Part shown: positions 25,338-34,626 of the stretch, one piece after another
Numbering within the stretch: position 1 is the stretch's first letter
How the letters are laid out: the number at the start of each line of letters is the position of its first letter
Source: Pseudomonas sp. ANT_H4
GTDB lineage: Bacteria > Pseudomonadota > Gammaproteobacteria > Pseudomonadales > Pseudomonadaceae
DNA length: 64,000 bases
NCBI RefSeq assembly: GCF_008369295.1
Contig: NZ_VOBG01000013.1
Span: 62,001 to 126,000, forward strand
Reading direction: 5' to 3'
Program-made: the position numbers and the translations under genes
The notes under the pieces: generated by a model
What the model was told of the DNA's origin: nothing
Seen by the model: the letters and a program-made list of their open reading frames with translations, nothing else
The model's database searches: none

Positions 25338-26288
25338 CTAGACCGCAATGGACGGCAGGGCCAGACCGGCCAGCGATTGCGCGCTGCTGGCCTGCTCCGC
25401 CATTAGCCAGTCGACGAAACGCTCGATCAACTGGCCACGGCGTTTGCGCTGGGGAAGCACCACGTAATAACCAAAACGCGAAATCACCGTGTTGCCAATC
25501 GGCCGACACAACCACTTCTGCTCCAACAAGTTATCCACTAGGTGTCGCCAACCGATGGCCACGCCCTGGCCGGCAATTGCCGCCTGAATCAGCAGGGTGT
25601 AATTATCGAAACGCAATTGCCCCGGTGTCGGCGCGGTGGTGATGCCCAGCTCGCGGAACACGCCGCTCCAGTCAAACCACTGGCTGTTGTTTTCCTGACG
25701 CAGGTGCAGCAATGGGAATTCCAGCAGGCTTTGGGCGGGCAGCGGTAAGGCGCGGTCCTTGAGCAGCTGCGGGCTGCACACCGCAAACACTTCTTCATTG
25801 AACAGCCACAGGCTATCGCCTTGCTTGAAGCGACCGTCGCCAAACAGCACGGCCACATCGATATCGCTGCGCAAGGTGGCGTGATTGCGTTCGCTGGTGA
25901 CCAGGCTGACATCCACTTGCGGGTTGGCTTCATGGAAACGGTGCAGGCGCGGCATCAGCCAGTAGGCAGCGAAGGCAAAGTCCGTCGCCACTTGCAGCAC
26001 TTCGTGCTGGTCCTGCTGGGCGATGGCACTCAGGCCCTGGTTGATGTTCTGCAAGCCCGCCTGCACTTGCTCAAACAGCAGAGCGCCAGCATCGGTGAGT
26101 TCGATACCCCGGTAGATGCGATCAAACAAGCGAATCGCCAGCTGTTCTTCCAGGCGCTTGATCTGCTGGCTGATGGCCGGCTGTGTGGTACCCAGCTCCA
26201 TCGCCGCCGCCGTAAAGCTGCGTTGGCGCGCCGCCGCTTCAAAGGCACGCAGCAGGTCCAGCGACAGGCTACCAAGGGATTCATACAT
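25338..26288 (-). CDS. LysR-type regulator of choline-sulfate use
   Basis: The 316-residue protein has a LysR helix-turn-helix (LDLLRAFEAAARQRSFTAAA, then TTQPAISQQIKRLEEQLAIR) and a co-inducer domain. It is divergent from the choline-sulfatase gene, the standard place for the choline-sulfate utilisation regulator in Pseudomonas. It should bind the 103-bp gap and activate betC-choX in response to choline sulfate or choline. The assignment relies on position plus sequence family. Confidence 0.85.
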   Translation of the reverse strand: MYESLGSLSLDLLRAFEAAARQRSFTAAAMELGTTQPAISQQIKRLEEQLAIRLFDRIYRGIELTDAGALLFEQVQAGLQNINQGLSAIAQQDQHEVLQVATDFAFAAYWLMPRLHRFHEANPQVDVSLVTSERNHATLRSDIDVAVLFGDGRFKQGDSLWLFNEEVFAVCSPQLLKDRALPLPAQSLLEFPLLHLRQENNSQWFDWSGVFRELGITTAPTPGQLRFDNYTLLIQAAIAGQGVAIGWRHLVDNLLEQKWLCRPIGNTVISRFGYYVVLPQRKRRGQLIERFVDWLMAEQASSAQSLAGLALPSIAV

Positions 26289-26391
26289 AAGCTGTGCTTA
26301 TCCTAGACATTGCTTTACATGGGCTTTACCACGTTTTCCATGGCCTGCATGCTCATTCGCATAAACATCGACTATGGAATTCCGCGAAACC

Positions 26392-27906
26392 ATGAAGCGC
26401 AAGAACATTCTTTTCATCATGGCTGATCAAATGGCCGCGCCGATGCTTCCGTTCTACGGTTCTTCGCCTATCAAATTGCCGAATCTGAGCCGCCTCGCCG
26501 CACAGGGCGTGGTGTTTGACGCTGCTTACTGCAATAGCCCGCTCTGCGCGCCGTCGCGTTTTACCCTGGTCAGCGGCCAACTGCCGAGCAAGATCGGCGC
26601 CTACGACAACGCGGCAGATTTCCCTGCTGACGTGCCGACTTATGCCCACTACCTGCGCCGCCTCGGCTACCGCACTGCCCTGTCTGGCAAGATGCATTTT
26701 TGCGGCCCCGACCAACTGCACGGCTATGAAGAACGCCTGACCAGCGACATCTACCCGGCCGACTATGGCTGGGCGGTGAACTGGGATGAGCCGGACGTGC
26801 GGCCGACCTGGTACCACAATATGGCCTCGGTACTGCAAGCCGGGCCTTGCGTGCGCACCAATCAGCTGGATTTCGATGAAGAGGTGGTGTTCAAGGCCCA
26901 GCAGTATCTGTTCGACCATATCCGCGAGGATGGCGACCAGCCGTTCTGCCTCACTGTTTCCATGACGCACCCGCACGACCCGTACACCATTCCCAAGCCG
27001 TTCTGGGACCTGTACGACGACAACGACATTGCGTTGCCCACAACGCCACCCCAGAGCGATCTCGACCCTCACTCCCAGCGTCTGCTCAAGGTTTACGACC
27101 TGTGGGACAAACCACTGCCGGTGGACAAGATCCGCGATGCGCGCCGAGCTTACTTCGGCGCCTGCAGCTACATCGACAGCAACGTCGGCAAGCTGCTGCA
27201 AACTTTGGAAGACACCGGCCTTGCCGACGACACCATCATCATCTTCTCCGGCGACCACGGCGACATGCTCGGCGAGCGTGGGCTCTGGTACAAAATGCAC
27301 TGGTTTGAAATGGCCGCCCGGGTGCCACTGCTGGTCAGTGCGCCGGGGCAATTCAAGGCCGGCCGTGTGAGTGCGGCGGTATCGACCGCCGACCTGTTGC
27401 CGACCCTGGTGGAACTGGCTGGCGGCGAGCTTGACGCTCGTCTGCCACTGGACGGTCGCTCACTGGTCTCGCACTTGCTAGGGCAGGGCGGGCATGACGA
27501 AGTGTTCGGCGAATATATGGCCGAAGGCACCATCAGCCCATTGATGATGATCCGCCGTGGTGCCTACAAGTTCATCTACAGCGAAGACGATCCCTGCCTA
27601 TTGTTCGATGTGCACAACGACCCGCGCGAACAGGAAGAACTCAGCCACTCACCAGTGCATCGGCCGCTGTTCGACGCATTCCTGGCCGAAGCACGGGCCA
27701 AATGGGACATCCCGGCGATCCACCAACAGGTGCTCGCCAGTCAACGCCGTCGCCGCCTGGTGAGCGAGGCGCTGGCCCAGGGCAAGCTGAAGAGCTGGGA
27801 TCACCAGCCACTGGTGGATGCCAGTCAGCAATACATGCGCAACCACATCGACCTGGACGATCTGGAGCGCAAGGCACGTTATCCACAACCCTGCCAAAAC
27901 CAATAA
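26392..27906 (+). CDS. betC: choline-sulfatase
   Basis: The 504-residue type I sulfatase hydrolyses choline-O-sulfate to choline and sulfate in the cytoplasm. The formylglycine motif CAPSR lies in YCNSPLCAPSRFTLVSGQ; metal ligands are in NILFIMADQM and FSGDHGDMLGE. The start at MKRKNILFIMADQ matches BetC homologues; a codon 18 bases upstream is possible but less likely. ChoX follows after 15 bp, and a DnaA-box sequence lies in the last codons. Confidence 0.94.
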   Translation: MKRKNILFIMADQMAAPMLPFYGSSPIKLPNLSRLAAQGVVFDAAYCNSPLCAPSRFTLVSGQLPSKIGAYDNAADFPADVPTYAHYLRRLGYRTALSGKMHFCGPDQLHGYEERLTSDIYPADYGWAVNWDEPDVRPTWYHNMASVLQAGPCVRTNQLDFDEEVVFKAQQYLFDHIREDGDQPFCLTVSMTHPHDPYTIPKPFWDLYDDNDIALPTTPPQSDLDPHSQRLLKVYDLWDKPLPVDKIRDARRAYFGACSYIDSNVGKLLQTLEDTGLADDTIIIFSGDHGDMLGERGLWYKMHWFEMAARVPLLVSAPGQFKAGRVSAAVSTADLLPTLVELAGGELDARLPLDGRSLVSHLLGQGGHDEVFGEYMAEGTISPLMMIRRGAYKFIYSEDDPCLLFDVHNDPREQEELSHSPVHRPLFDAFLAEARAKWDIPAIHQQVLASQRRRRLVSEALAQGKLKSWDHQPLVDASQQYMRNHIDLDDLERKARYPQPCQNQ

Positions 27907-27939
27907 AACCTAGGGGAAGCCATGCAAAAGTTATCCACA
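27879..27939. other. pair of perfect DnaA boxes at the betC-choX junction
   Basis: TTATCCACA occurs at 27879-27887 in the betC C-terminus and again at 27931-27939 in the first codons of choX, same orientation, 52 bases apart. A role in regulation is unproven. Confidence 0.5.
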
Positions 27940-28857
27940 CTCCTGTTATCAAAAGCATTGGGCGTCGGGCTACTGGCGTTGAGCAGTGCCAGCGCGTATG
28001 CCGAGCAAAGTTGCGAAACAGTGAAGATGGCCGATCCGGGCTGGAGCGATATCGCGGCCACCAATGCCATTACCGGTTTTTTGCTGACCGGCATGGGCTA
28101 CAAGGCCAAGGTCGATACCCTGGCGGTGCCGATCACCTTTGGCGGGCTCAAGGACGGCCAGGTGGATGTGTTCCTGGGTAACTGGATGCCGGCACAGCAG
28201 GGTTTCTATGACAAGTTCGTCGCCAATGGCGATGTGGTGCAACTGGCGAAGAACCTCGACGGCACCGAGTTCACCCTCGCCGTGCCGGATTATGTGTGGG
28301 ACGCCGGGGTGCATGATTTTGCCGATTTGAATAAATTTGCAGAAAAGTTCGACAAGAAAATCTACGGCATCGGTTCGGGTGCGCCAGCGAACATCTCGCT
28401 GCAAGAGATCATCAAGAAGGATGACTTCAACCTCGGCCAGTGGAAACTGATCGAATCCAGCGAACAGGCGATGCTTGCCGAAGTATCTCGGGCGGTAAAA
28501 AAACAGCGCTTCGTTACCTTCCTCGGCTGGACCCCGCACCCGATGAATGTGCAGTTGAAAATGCATTACCTCAAGGGCGGCGAAAAGTACTTTGGCGATA
28601 CGGGCAGCGTCTATACGCTGACCCGCAAGGGGTATGCGCAGGCCTGCCCCAACGTCGGCAAGCTGTTGACCAACCTGAGTTTTACCCAGGAGATGGAGAA
28701 CAGCATCATGGCTGAGGTGGTGAACAATAAAGTCAGTAATGCTGATGCGGCGAAGGCGTGGATCAAGGCCAATCCGGCGGTTTTGGATAAGTGGCTGGAA
28801 GGGGTCAAGACCTTGGATGGCCAGGACGCGCTGGCCGCCATTAAAGCCAAGCTCTAA
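27922..28857 (+). CDS. choX: choline ABC-transporter substrate-binding protein
   Basis: The 311-residue periplasmic protein has a signal peptide ending at SSASAYA and an OpuAC-type binding domain: VKMADPGWSDIAATNAITGF, VFLGNWMPAQ, and a Trp-rich pocket (FLGWTPHPMN) expected for the quaternary-amine cage. It should bind choline for uptake. No ABC permease or ATPase gene is adjacent, so the partner transporter must be encoded elsewhere. It is co-transcribed with betC. A hairpin follows the stop. Confidence 0.88.
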   Translation: MQKLSTLLLSKALGVGLLALSSASAYAEQSCETVKMADPGWSDIAATNAITGFLLTGMGYKAKVDTLAVPITFGGLKDGQVDVFLGNWMPAQQGFYDKFVANGDVVQLAKNLDGTEFTLAVPDYVWDAGVHDFADLNKFAEKFDKKIYGIGSGAPANISLQEIIKKDDFNLGQWKLIESSEQAMLAEVSRAVKKQRFVTFLGWTPHPMNVQLKMHYLKGGEKYFGDTGSVYTLTRKGYAQACPNVGKLLTNLSFTQEMENSIMAEVVNNKVSNADAAKAWIKANPAVLDKWLEGVKTLDGQDALAAIKAKL

Positions 28858-28860
28858 CGA

Positions 28861-28914
28861 CCCAGGCTGCGTCTACGGTGTGTCAGATACACCGCAAACG
28901 CAGCTTCGCCTGGG
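28861..28914 (+). terminator. nested hairpin after choX
   Basis: CCCAGG with GCTGCGT on the left pairs with ACGCAG and CCTGGG on the right, and an inner GGTGT/ACACC stem lies inside. No U-run follows, so it may be a REP-type element rather than a classical terminator. Confidence 0.5.
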
Positions 28915-28977
28915 CTCGACGGCTGCTACGCATAGCCAACTGATACCCTGACCCAAACCTTTTAACCCGAGCCCGCC

Positions 28978-30546
28978 ATGCCTTGGCCCAACCGCCATAA
29001 ACTCTTTCCCTTCCTGAGCTGGCTCCCCCGCCAAACCCGCGCCAGCGTCGGGCGGGACGCTATCGTCGGCTTGAGTGGCGCTGTCCTGGCATTGCCGCAA
29101 TCCATTGCCTATGCGCTGATCGCCGGCCTCCCACCGGAATACGGGCTTTACGCCGCGATTATTCCGGTGCTGATCGCCTGCCTCTGGGGCTCATCCTGGC
29201 ATTTGATCTGCGGCCCGACAGCAGCGATTTCCATCGTGCTGTATGCCAGTGTCAGCCCGCTGGCCGTGCCCGGTTCCCAGGACTACATCACCCTGATTCT
29301 GCTGCTGACGTTTCTGGCTGGCGTGTTCCAGTGGTTGCTCGGTATGTTGCGCTTTGGCGCCCTGGTCAATTTCGTTTCCCATTCGGTGGTGCTCGGTTTC
29401 ACCCTGGGCGCCGCAGTGGTGATCGCCCTCGGCCAGTTGCCCAACCTGCTGGGCCTGGACCTGCCGAGCCAAGCCACTGCGATGAACAGCCTGCTGTCGC
29501 TGATCAACCACGCCGGGGATTGGGATCATTCATCGCTGCTCTTGGGGTTGGGCACCCTGGTGGTGGGCGTACTGCTCAAATACCTGCTGCCGCGTTGGCC
29601 GACGCTGTTGATCACCTTGGCACTGGGCACTCTGGTGGCGTGGCTGTGGCCGGCGCTGTTCGGTCATGTCGCGAGGGTCAGTTCGTTTATTGGCCAACTG
29701 CCGCCGTTTAGCCCGTTGCCACTGGATCTGGACACGATCCTGCGCCTGCTGCCCAGTGCCGTGGCGGTGGGCATGCTGGGGCTGGTGACGAGCCTGTCGA
29801 TTGCCCGCTCGTTGTCGGCCCGTTCGCAGCAATTGCTCGATGCCAATCAGGAAGTACGCGCCCAGGGACTGTCGAACATCGCGGGAGGATTTTTCTCAGG
29901 CTATTTGTCGGCCGGTTCCTTCACCCGGTCGGGGCTTAGTTACGAGGCGGGCGCACGCTCACCGCTGGCGGGAGTATTTTCGGCGCTGTGGGTGGCGCTG
30001 TTCGCCGTGTTCGGCGCGGCGCTGATCGCGCATATCCCGATCCCGAGCATGGCTGCCAGCATCCTGCTGATTTCCTGGGGGCTGGTGGATCATCGGGGCA
30101 TTCGTGCGTTGTTCCGGGTCAGTCGTGCCGAGTTTTTGGTGATGAGCCTGACGTGCGTTGCCACGCTGTTGCTGGAGTTGCAAACGGCGATCTACGCCGG
30201 GGTGCTGGCGTCGCTATTTTTCTACCTCAAGCGGACTTCGCAGCCACGGGTACAACAGTGGCGTGACGGTGACGACGATGTACTGCGGGTCGGCGGGTCG
30301 ATCTTTTTTGGCGCTAGCCATTACCTGCAGGTTCGACTGCAACGCTTGCACGGCGAACGGGTGGTGATCGAGGCGCAGCAGATCAACTTTATCGACTATT
30401 CCGGGGTGGAAATGCTGCACCAGGAAGCACGGAGATTGAGGGATTTGGGGCGTAGCCTGACGTTGCGCCGGGCCAGGCCGCAGGTGGTTGAAGAATTGAA
30501 AAAGCTGGAAGGGGCGGATAAGTGCCCCATCAACTTTGAAGATTGA
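28978..30546 (+). CDS. SulP-family anion permease with STAS domain
   Basis: The 522-residue protein has an N-terminal membrane domain with the SulP signatures PQSIAYALIAGLPPEYGLY and CGPTAAISIVLYA, about ten or more hydrophobic segments, and a C-terminal STAS-like domain ending with FIDYSGVEMLHQEARRL. SulP carriers move sulfate and related anions. Its position after betC and choX suggests it imports choline sulfate or exports or recycles sulfate; this is inference. It is separated from choX by 120 bp that hold a hairpin, so it may have its own promoter. Confidence 0.85.
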   Translation: MPWPNRHKLFPFLSWLPRQTRASVGRDAIVGLSGAVLALPQSIAYALIAGLPPEYGLYAAIIPVLIACLWGSSWHLICGPTAAISIVLYASVSPLAVPGSQDYITLILLLTFLAGVFQWLLGMLRFGALVNFVSHSVVLGFTLGAAVVIALGQLPNLLGLDLPSQATAMNSLLSLINHAGDWDHSSLLLGLGTLVVGVLLKYLLPRWPTLLITLALGTLVAWLWPALFGHVARVSSFIGQLPPFSPLPLDLDTILRLLPSAVAVGMLGLVTSLSIARSLSARSQQLLDANQEVRAQGLSNIAGGFFSGYLSAGSFTRSGLSYEAGARSPLAGVFSALWVALFAVFGAALIAHIPIPSMAASILLISWGLVDHRGIRALFRVSRAEFLVMSLTCVATLLLELQTAIYAGVLASLFFYLKRTSQPRVQQWRDGDDDVLRVGGSIFFGASHYLQVRLQRLHGERVVIEAQQINFIDYSGVEMLHQEARRLRDLGRSLTLRRARPQVVEELKKLEGADKCPINFED

Positions 30547-30558
30547 ATACCGCCCACT

Positions 30559-30588
30559 GTAGGAGCGAGGGGACGCCTAGTTCCTACA
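30559..30588. repeat. degenerate REP hairpin
   Basis: TGTAGGA and TTCCTACA face each other with a 15-base GC-rich interval; the left arm TGTAGGAGCGAG is the common Pseudomonas REP start. It separates the convergent SulP and aroE genes and enters the last codons of aroE. Confidence 0.5.
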
Positions 30589-31408
30589 AAAGGGCCAACT
30601 GCCGGCGCAACTCAGCCAGCACCGGTGCCGAATCCGGCCGCACGCCGCGCCACAGCAAGAAGGCTTCCGCCGCCTGTTCCACCAGCATGCCTAAACCATC
30701 CATCGCTACCGCTGCGCCGTTTTCACTGGCCCAGCGGCAGAACGCGGTAGGTTCCTTGGCGTACATCATGTCGTAGCAAAAAGTCTTGCCGGGGTCGATC
30801 AAGCTGCTGGCAATCGGCGGCACATCCCCTGACAGGCTGGCGGACGTGGCGTTGATGATCAGGTCCACGGACTCGCGCAACCAGTCAAAGCCACTCGCGG
30901 AAACCGGACCAAGGTCGTCGAACAGTTCAGCCAGCAATTCGGCCTTTTCCACGGTGCGGTTGGCGATGATCAGCGACGCCGGCTGCTGTGCCAGCAATGG
31001 CTCCAGCGCTCCGCGCACCGCTCCGCCCGCGCCAAGCAGCAGGATGCGTTTGCCTTGCAGGCTGAACCCGGCATTGACTGTCAGGTCTCGCACTAGCCCG
31101 GCGCCATCGGTGTTGTCTCCCAGCAGGCTGCCATCGGCCAACTTGCTCAGGGTATTCACCGCTCCGGCACGCTGGGCACGTTCGGTCAGGGTGTTGGCCA
31201 GGCGATAGGCTTGTTCCTTGAACGGCACCGTGACGTTGGCGCCACGGCCCTCAAGAAAAAATGCCTTGGCGCTGCCGGTAAAGTCGTCCAGCGGCGCCAG
31301 CAAGGTGGTGTAGTCCAGTTGCTCGCCGGTCTGTTGGGCAAACAGGCGATGGATCAGCGGCGACTTGCTGTGGCCGATGGGGTTACCAAACACAACGTAG
31401 CGATCCAT
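30584..31408 (-). CDS. aroE: shikimate dehydrogenase
   Basis: The 274-residue enzyme reduces 3-dehydroshikimate with NADPH in the aromatic amino acid pathway. The substrate motif VFGNPIGHSKSP, the catalytic Lys in NVTVPFKEQAY, the Asp in GDNTDGAG and the nucleotide loop LLLGAGGAVRGAL are all present. The start overlaps the hemF stop by one base (TGATG), so it is translationally coupled. An in-frame start 36 bases earlier inside hemF is rejected. Confidence 0.95.
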   Translation of the reverse strand: MDRYVVFGNPIGHSKSPLIHRLFAQQTGEQLDYTTLLAPLDDFTGSAKAFFLEGRGANVTVPFKEQAYRLANTLTERAQRAGAVNTLSKLADGSLLGDNTDGAGLVRDLTVNAGFSLQGKRILLLGAGGAVRGALEPLLAQQPASLIIANRTVEKAELLAELFDDLGPVSASGFDWLRESVDLIINATSASLSGDVPPIASSLIDPGKTFCYDMMYAKEPTAFCRWASENGAAVAMDGLGMLVEQAAEAFLLWRGVRPDSAPVLAELRRQLALL

Positions 31409-32340
31409 CAGATCGCTACCTTGGGCGCGGCAATGCCCAGCCAATCGCGGTCTTGCAGGAAGTAATCGGTCAAGCGCGCCTCGATGCTGCCCGGCGCGGC
31501 TTTCCAGTCATAGCTCCAGCGCACTTGCGGCGGCAGGGACATCAGGATCGACTCGGTACGCCCGCCCGATTGCAGGCCAAACAGGGTGCCACGGTCATAC
31601 ACCAGGTTGAATTCAACGTAGCGCCCGCGGCGAAACTCCTGGAATTCACGCTGCTGCTCGGTATAGGCCAGGGCTTGGCGACGCTGGACGATGGGCAGGT
31701 AAGCGTCGATGTAGGCATCGCCGATGGCGCGCATGAAGGCGAAGCTGGTGTCGAAGTCCCACTCGTTCAAATCATCGAAGAACAAACCACCGATGCCTCG
31801 GGGTTCGTTGCGGTGCTTGATGTGGAAATAGCTGTCGCACCAGGCCTTGTAGCGCGAATACACGTCCGGCCCGAATGGCGCACAGGCCTGTTCAGCAACC
31901 CGGTGCCAGTGGATGCAATCTTCTTCGTTGCCGTAGTAAGGCGTCAGGTCGAAGCCGCCACCGAACCACCAGACGGCTTCTTCACCTTCTTTTTCGGCGA
32001 TGAAAAACCGCACATTGGCGTGGGACGTCGGCACATGAGGGTTGTGAGGATGGATCACCAGGGACACGCCCAGGGCTTCAAATCCACGACCGGCCAGTTC
32101 CGGGCGATGGGCGCTGGCGGACGGTGGGAGGTTGGCGCCGAATACGTGGGAAAAGTTTACGCCGCCTTTTTCGATCAGCGAACCGTTCTCGATCACTCGC
32201 GTGCGACCGCCGCCGCCGGCAGGCCGGGTCCAGGTGTCTTCGATAAAGCGAGTATCGGCCTCGAAGGTTTCCAGCGCGCTGCAAATGCGGTCTTGCAGGT
32301 CGAGCAGGTAGGCTTTAACAGCCTCGGTGCGGGTAGTCAT
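31408..32340 (-). CDS. hemF: oxygen-dependent coproporphyrinogen III oxidase
   Basis: The 310-residue enzyme performs two oxidative decarboxylations that turn coproporphyrinogen III into protoporphyrinogen IX for heme. The family block HPHNPHVPTSHANVRFF and WWFGGGFDLTPYYG, with metal-binding His residues, and the C-terminal YVEFNLVYDRGTLFGLQSGG are intact. AAGGTGA precedes the ATG. It is divergent from qor and drives the hemF-aroE operon. Confidence 0.96.
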   Translation of the reverse strand: MTTRTEAVKAYLLDLQDRICSALETFEADTRFIEDTWTRPAGGGGRTRVIENGSLIEKGGVNFSHVFGANLPPSASAHRPELAGRGFEALGVSLVIHPHNPHVPTSHANVRFFIAEKEGEEAVWWFGGGFDLTPYYGNEEDCIHWHRVAEQACAPFGPDVYSRYKAWCDSYFHIKHRNEPRGIGGLFFDDLNEWDFDTSFAFMRAIGDAYIDAYLPIVQRRQALAYTEQQREFQEFRRGRYVEFNLVYDRGTLFGLQSGGRTESILMSLPPQVRWSYDWKAAPGSIEARLTDYFLQDRDWLGIAAPKVAI

Positions 32341-32497
32341 GGCATCACCTTGAATCGGGCAAAGCTACTCGAAGCCGTGGGGCGTCGGCGGCAAATGGGC
32401 ACACAGGATACCACCCCACCGGGAACAGCCACAGTTGACGAAGTCCAAGCTTAGGAGTCCGATAGGCCTTCGCGAAACCGACTAGAGGACAGTGCAG

Positions 32498-33475
32498 ATG
32501 GCCAAACGTATCCAGTTCCGTGCCCATGGCGGCCCCGAAGTACTTGAGTATGTCGACTACACCCCGGCAGAACCCGGCCCGCAGCAAGTTCGTGTGAGCA
32601 ACAAGGCCATTGGCCTGAATTTTATCGACACGTATTTGCGCAGCGGCCTCTATGCGCCACCAGCCTTGCCATCGGGCCTGGGCGCAGAAGGCGCCGGGGT
32701 GGTCGATGCGGTCGGCAGCGAAGTCACTCAGTTCAAGGTCGGCGATCGCGTGGCCTATGGCAGTGGTCCGTTGGGCGCCTATAGCGAATTGCACGTGCTG
32801 CCTGCCGCCAACCTTATTCATCTACCGGACGACATCAGCTTCGAACAGGCCGCCGGCGCCATGCTCAAGGGCCTGACCGTGCAGTACCTGCTGCGCCAGA
32901 CCTATGACTTGAAAGGTGGCGAAACCATTCTGTTCCACGCCGCTGCTGGCGGCGTCGGCTCCCTGGCCTGCCAATGGGCCAAAGCCCTGGGCGTGAAGCT
33001 GATCGGAACCGTCAGTTCGCCGGAAAAAGCCGCCCTGGCCAAATCCCTCGGCGCCTGGGAAACCATTGACTACAGCAAGGAAAACGTCGCACAGCGCGTG
33101 CTGGAATTAACCGACGGCAAGAAATGCCCGGTGGTGTACGACGGTGTCGGCAAAGACACCTGGTTGACGTCCCTGGACAGTGTGGCGCCACGGGGTTTGG
33201 TGGTGAGTTTCGGCAATGCATCGGGCGCGGTAGACGGGGTCAACCTGGGGATTCTCGCAGCCAAGGGCTCGCTGTACGTAACCCGGCCGACCCTGGCAAC
33301 CTACGCCAGCAATCCCAAGGATTTGCAGGCCATGGCCGATGATCTGTTTTCGATGATCAAGAGCGGCAAGGTGCGCATTGATATCAACCAGCGCTATTCG
33401 CTGGCCGAAGCGGCGAAGGCGCAGACGGAGTTGTCGGCGCGGCGTACTACGGGGTCGACGATTTTGTTGCCGTAA
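32498..33475 (+). CDS. qor: NADPH:quinone oxidoreductase (zinc-independent MDR)
   Basis: The 325-residue medium-chain dehydrogenase has the quinone-reductase pattern: RIQFRAHGGPEVLEYVDY, GLNFIDTYLRSGLY, LGAEGAGVVDAVG, and the nucleotide-binding AAAGGVGSLACQWAKALG. No structural zinc Cys set is present, as expected for Qor. It probably reduces quinones with NADPH in the cytoplasm. GAGGA lies 8 bases before the chosen ATG; another ATG 6 bases upstream is less well spaced. A long REP hairpin follows the gene. Confidence 0.92.
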   Translation: MAKRIQFRAHGGPEVLEYVDYTPAEPGPQQVRVSNKAIGLNFIDTYLRSGLYAPPALPSGLGAEGAGVVDAVGSEVTQFKVGDRVAYGSGPLGAYSELHVLPAANLIHLPDDISFEQAAGAMLKGLTVQYLLRQTYDLKGGETILFHAAAGGVGSLACQWAKALGVKLIGTVSSPEKAALAKSLGAWETIDYSKENVAQRVLELTDGKKCPVVYDGVGKDTWLTSLDSVAPRGLVVSFGNASGAVDGVNLGILAAKGSLYVTRPTLATYASNPKDLQAMADDLFSMIKSGKVRIDINQRYSLAEAAKAQTELSARRTTGSTILLP

Positions 33476-33507
33476 GGATTTAGGTCTCTGGGGCCTATGA
33501 GGGCCTC

Positions 33508-33573
33508 ATAGCGGGCAAGCCCGGCGCCCACAGGGGAATGCATTCCAATGTGGGCGCCGGGCTTGCCCGCTAT
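33508..33573. repeat. REP palindrome with 25-bp perfect arms
   Basis: The arms at 33508-33532 (ATAGCGGGCAAGCCC and onward) and 33549-33573 are perfect inverted copies of 25 bases separated by 16 bases. This type of GGGCAAGCCCGG repeat is common between Pseudomonas genes. It lies between the convergent qor and tsaC genes and would fold into a very stable RNA hairpin in either direction. Confidence 0.8.
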
Positions 33574-33588
33574 GGCCGTGACTCGGTC

Positions 33589-34146
33589 TTACGAAGGCCG
33601 CACCACCTCACCACTCGCCAGATCGCGAATCAGGCTCGGGTTCTTGCGCCCACCCAAGTTACCGCCCAACACCAAATCCACCTGCCCACGGAAATACTGC
33701 TCCACGCGAATCCGCGTGCGCGCCGCCGGGCGGCCCTGAGGGTTGGCCGAGGTGGAGATCAACGGCCCCACCAGCGAACACAAATCCCGCACCAGCGGAT
33801 GGTCGCTAACCCGCAACGCCACCGTGTCATGCACACCGGTAATCCACTCGGGCAACAAGTCCTGATGAGGCACCAACCAGGTATTGGGCCCCGGCCAGGT
33901 GCTGGCCATGCGGTCTATCCACAGGTCCGGGAAGTCCTCGAAGAGAAAATCGAACTGCCGGATATTGTCGGCAACCAGGATCAGGCCCTTATCCACGGAC
34001 CGGCCCTTGATCGCCAGCAAACGATCCACGGCCTCCTCGTTCCATGGGTCGCAGCCCAGGCCCCACACCGCCTCGGTTGGATAGGCAATCACCGCGCCTG
34101 CGCGAATTTCTCGTGCGGCTTCTTGCACACGCCACCTGTTGACCAT
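33589..34146 (-). CDS. tsaC: L-threonylcarbamoyladenylate synthase
   Basis: The 185-residue Sua5/YciO/YrdC-domain enzyme makes threonylcarbamoyl-AMP for the t6A modification of tRNA. Visible motifs are AVIAYPTEAVWGLGCDP, LLAIKGRSVDKGLILVA, a TWPGPNTWLVP block, and PLISTSANPQGRPAA. Length is normal for TsaC. In uninterrupted genomes it follows dprA directly; here it follows the detached 3' part of dprA by 54 bp, so its expression from the upstream promoter is probably altered by the inserted element. Confidence 0.95.
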   Translation of the reverse strand: MVNRWRVQEAAREIRAGAVIAYPTEAVWGLGCDPWNEEAVDRLLAIKGRSVDKGLILVADNIRQFDFLFEDFPDLWIDRMASTWPGPNTWLVPHQDLLPEWITGVHDTVALRVSDHPLVRDLCSLVGPLISTSANPQGRPAARTRIRVEQYFRGQVDLVLGGNLGGRKNPSLIRDLASGEVVRPS

Positions 34147-34200
34147 TGCTCACTCTCCGGACTAAAGCTCTGCGCAGTTTACCGATCTTCGTTACAAAAC

Positions 34201-34614
34201 CTAACTGCGCGCAAGCCAGCGACCGCTTTCGCAGGTCACCCGGCCTTCCAGCTCCAGTTCCGTAAGGGTTGCCAGCACCCGGGACAGGGCCAGGCCGCTG
34301 GCAATCGCCAAGGCTTCGCTGGTATGGGGCGCGGCGTGCAGCAGCGCCACCAGCGGGTGAACAACCGGGATCGGCGCCGGGCGCGACAATGCTTGCCAGC
34401 CGCGCAGGCCTTCAAGGATATGTTCGACGGCTTCCACCAGTGTTGCACCATCACGAATCAACTGATGGCAGCCCTTGGCCCCCGGATGATGGATAGAACC
34501 AGGAATCGCATACACCTCGCGCCCTTGCTCCGCCGCCAGCCGTGCGGTGATCAGCGAACCGCTGGCCATTCCGGCCTCCACCACCAGCACACCAAGGGAC
34601 AGGCCACTGATGAT
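34201..34614 (-). pseudogene. dprA: dprA, 3' fragment (split by mobile element)
   Basis: This stretch encodes the C-terminal part of DprA: IISGLSLGVLVVEAGMASGS, then ITARLAAEQGREVYAIPGSI and a C-terminal winged-helix-like domain. DprA loads RecA on incoming single-stranded DNA in natural transformation. The 5' part lies 6.8 kb away on the other side of the element (41380-42069). In its present place the fragment is preceded by element DNA with an in-frame GTG at 34644 that would give a short fusion starting MNFLGKTIYL, but there is no ribosome site, so stable translation is doubtful. Confidence 0.93.
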
Positions 34615-34626
34615 TAGGTAAATGGT

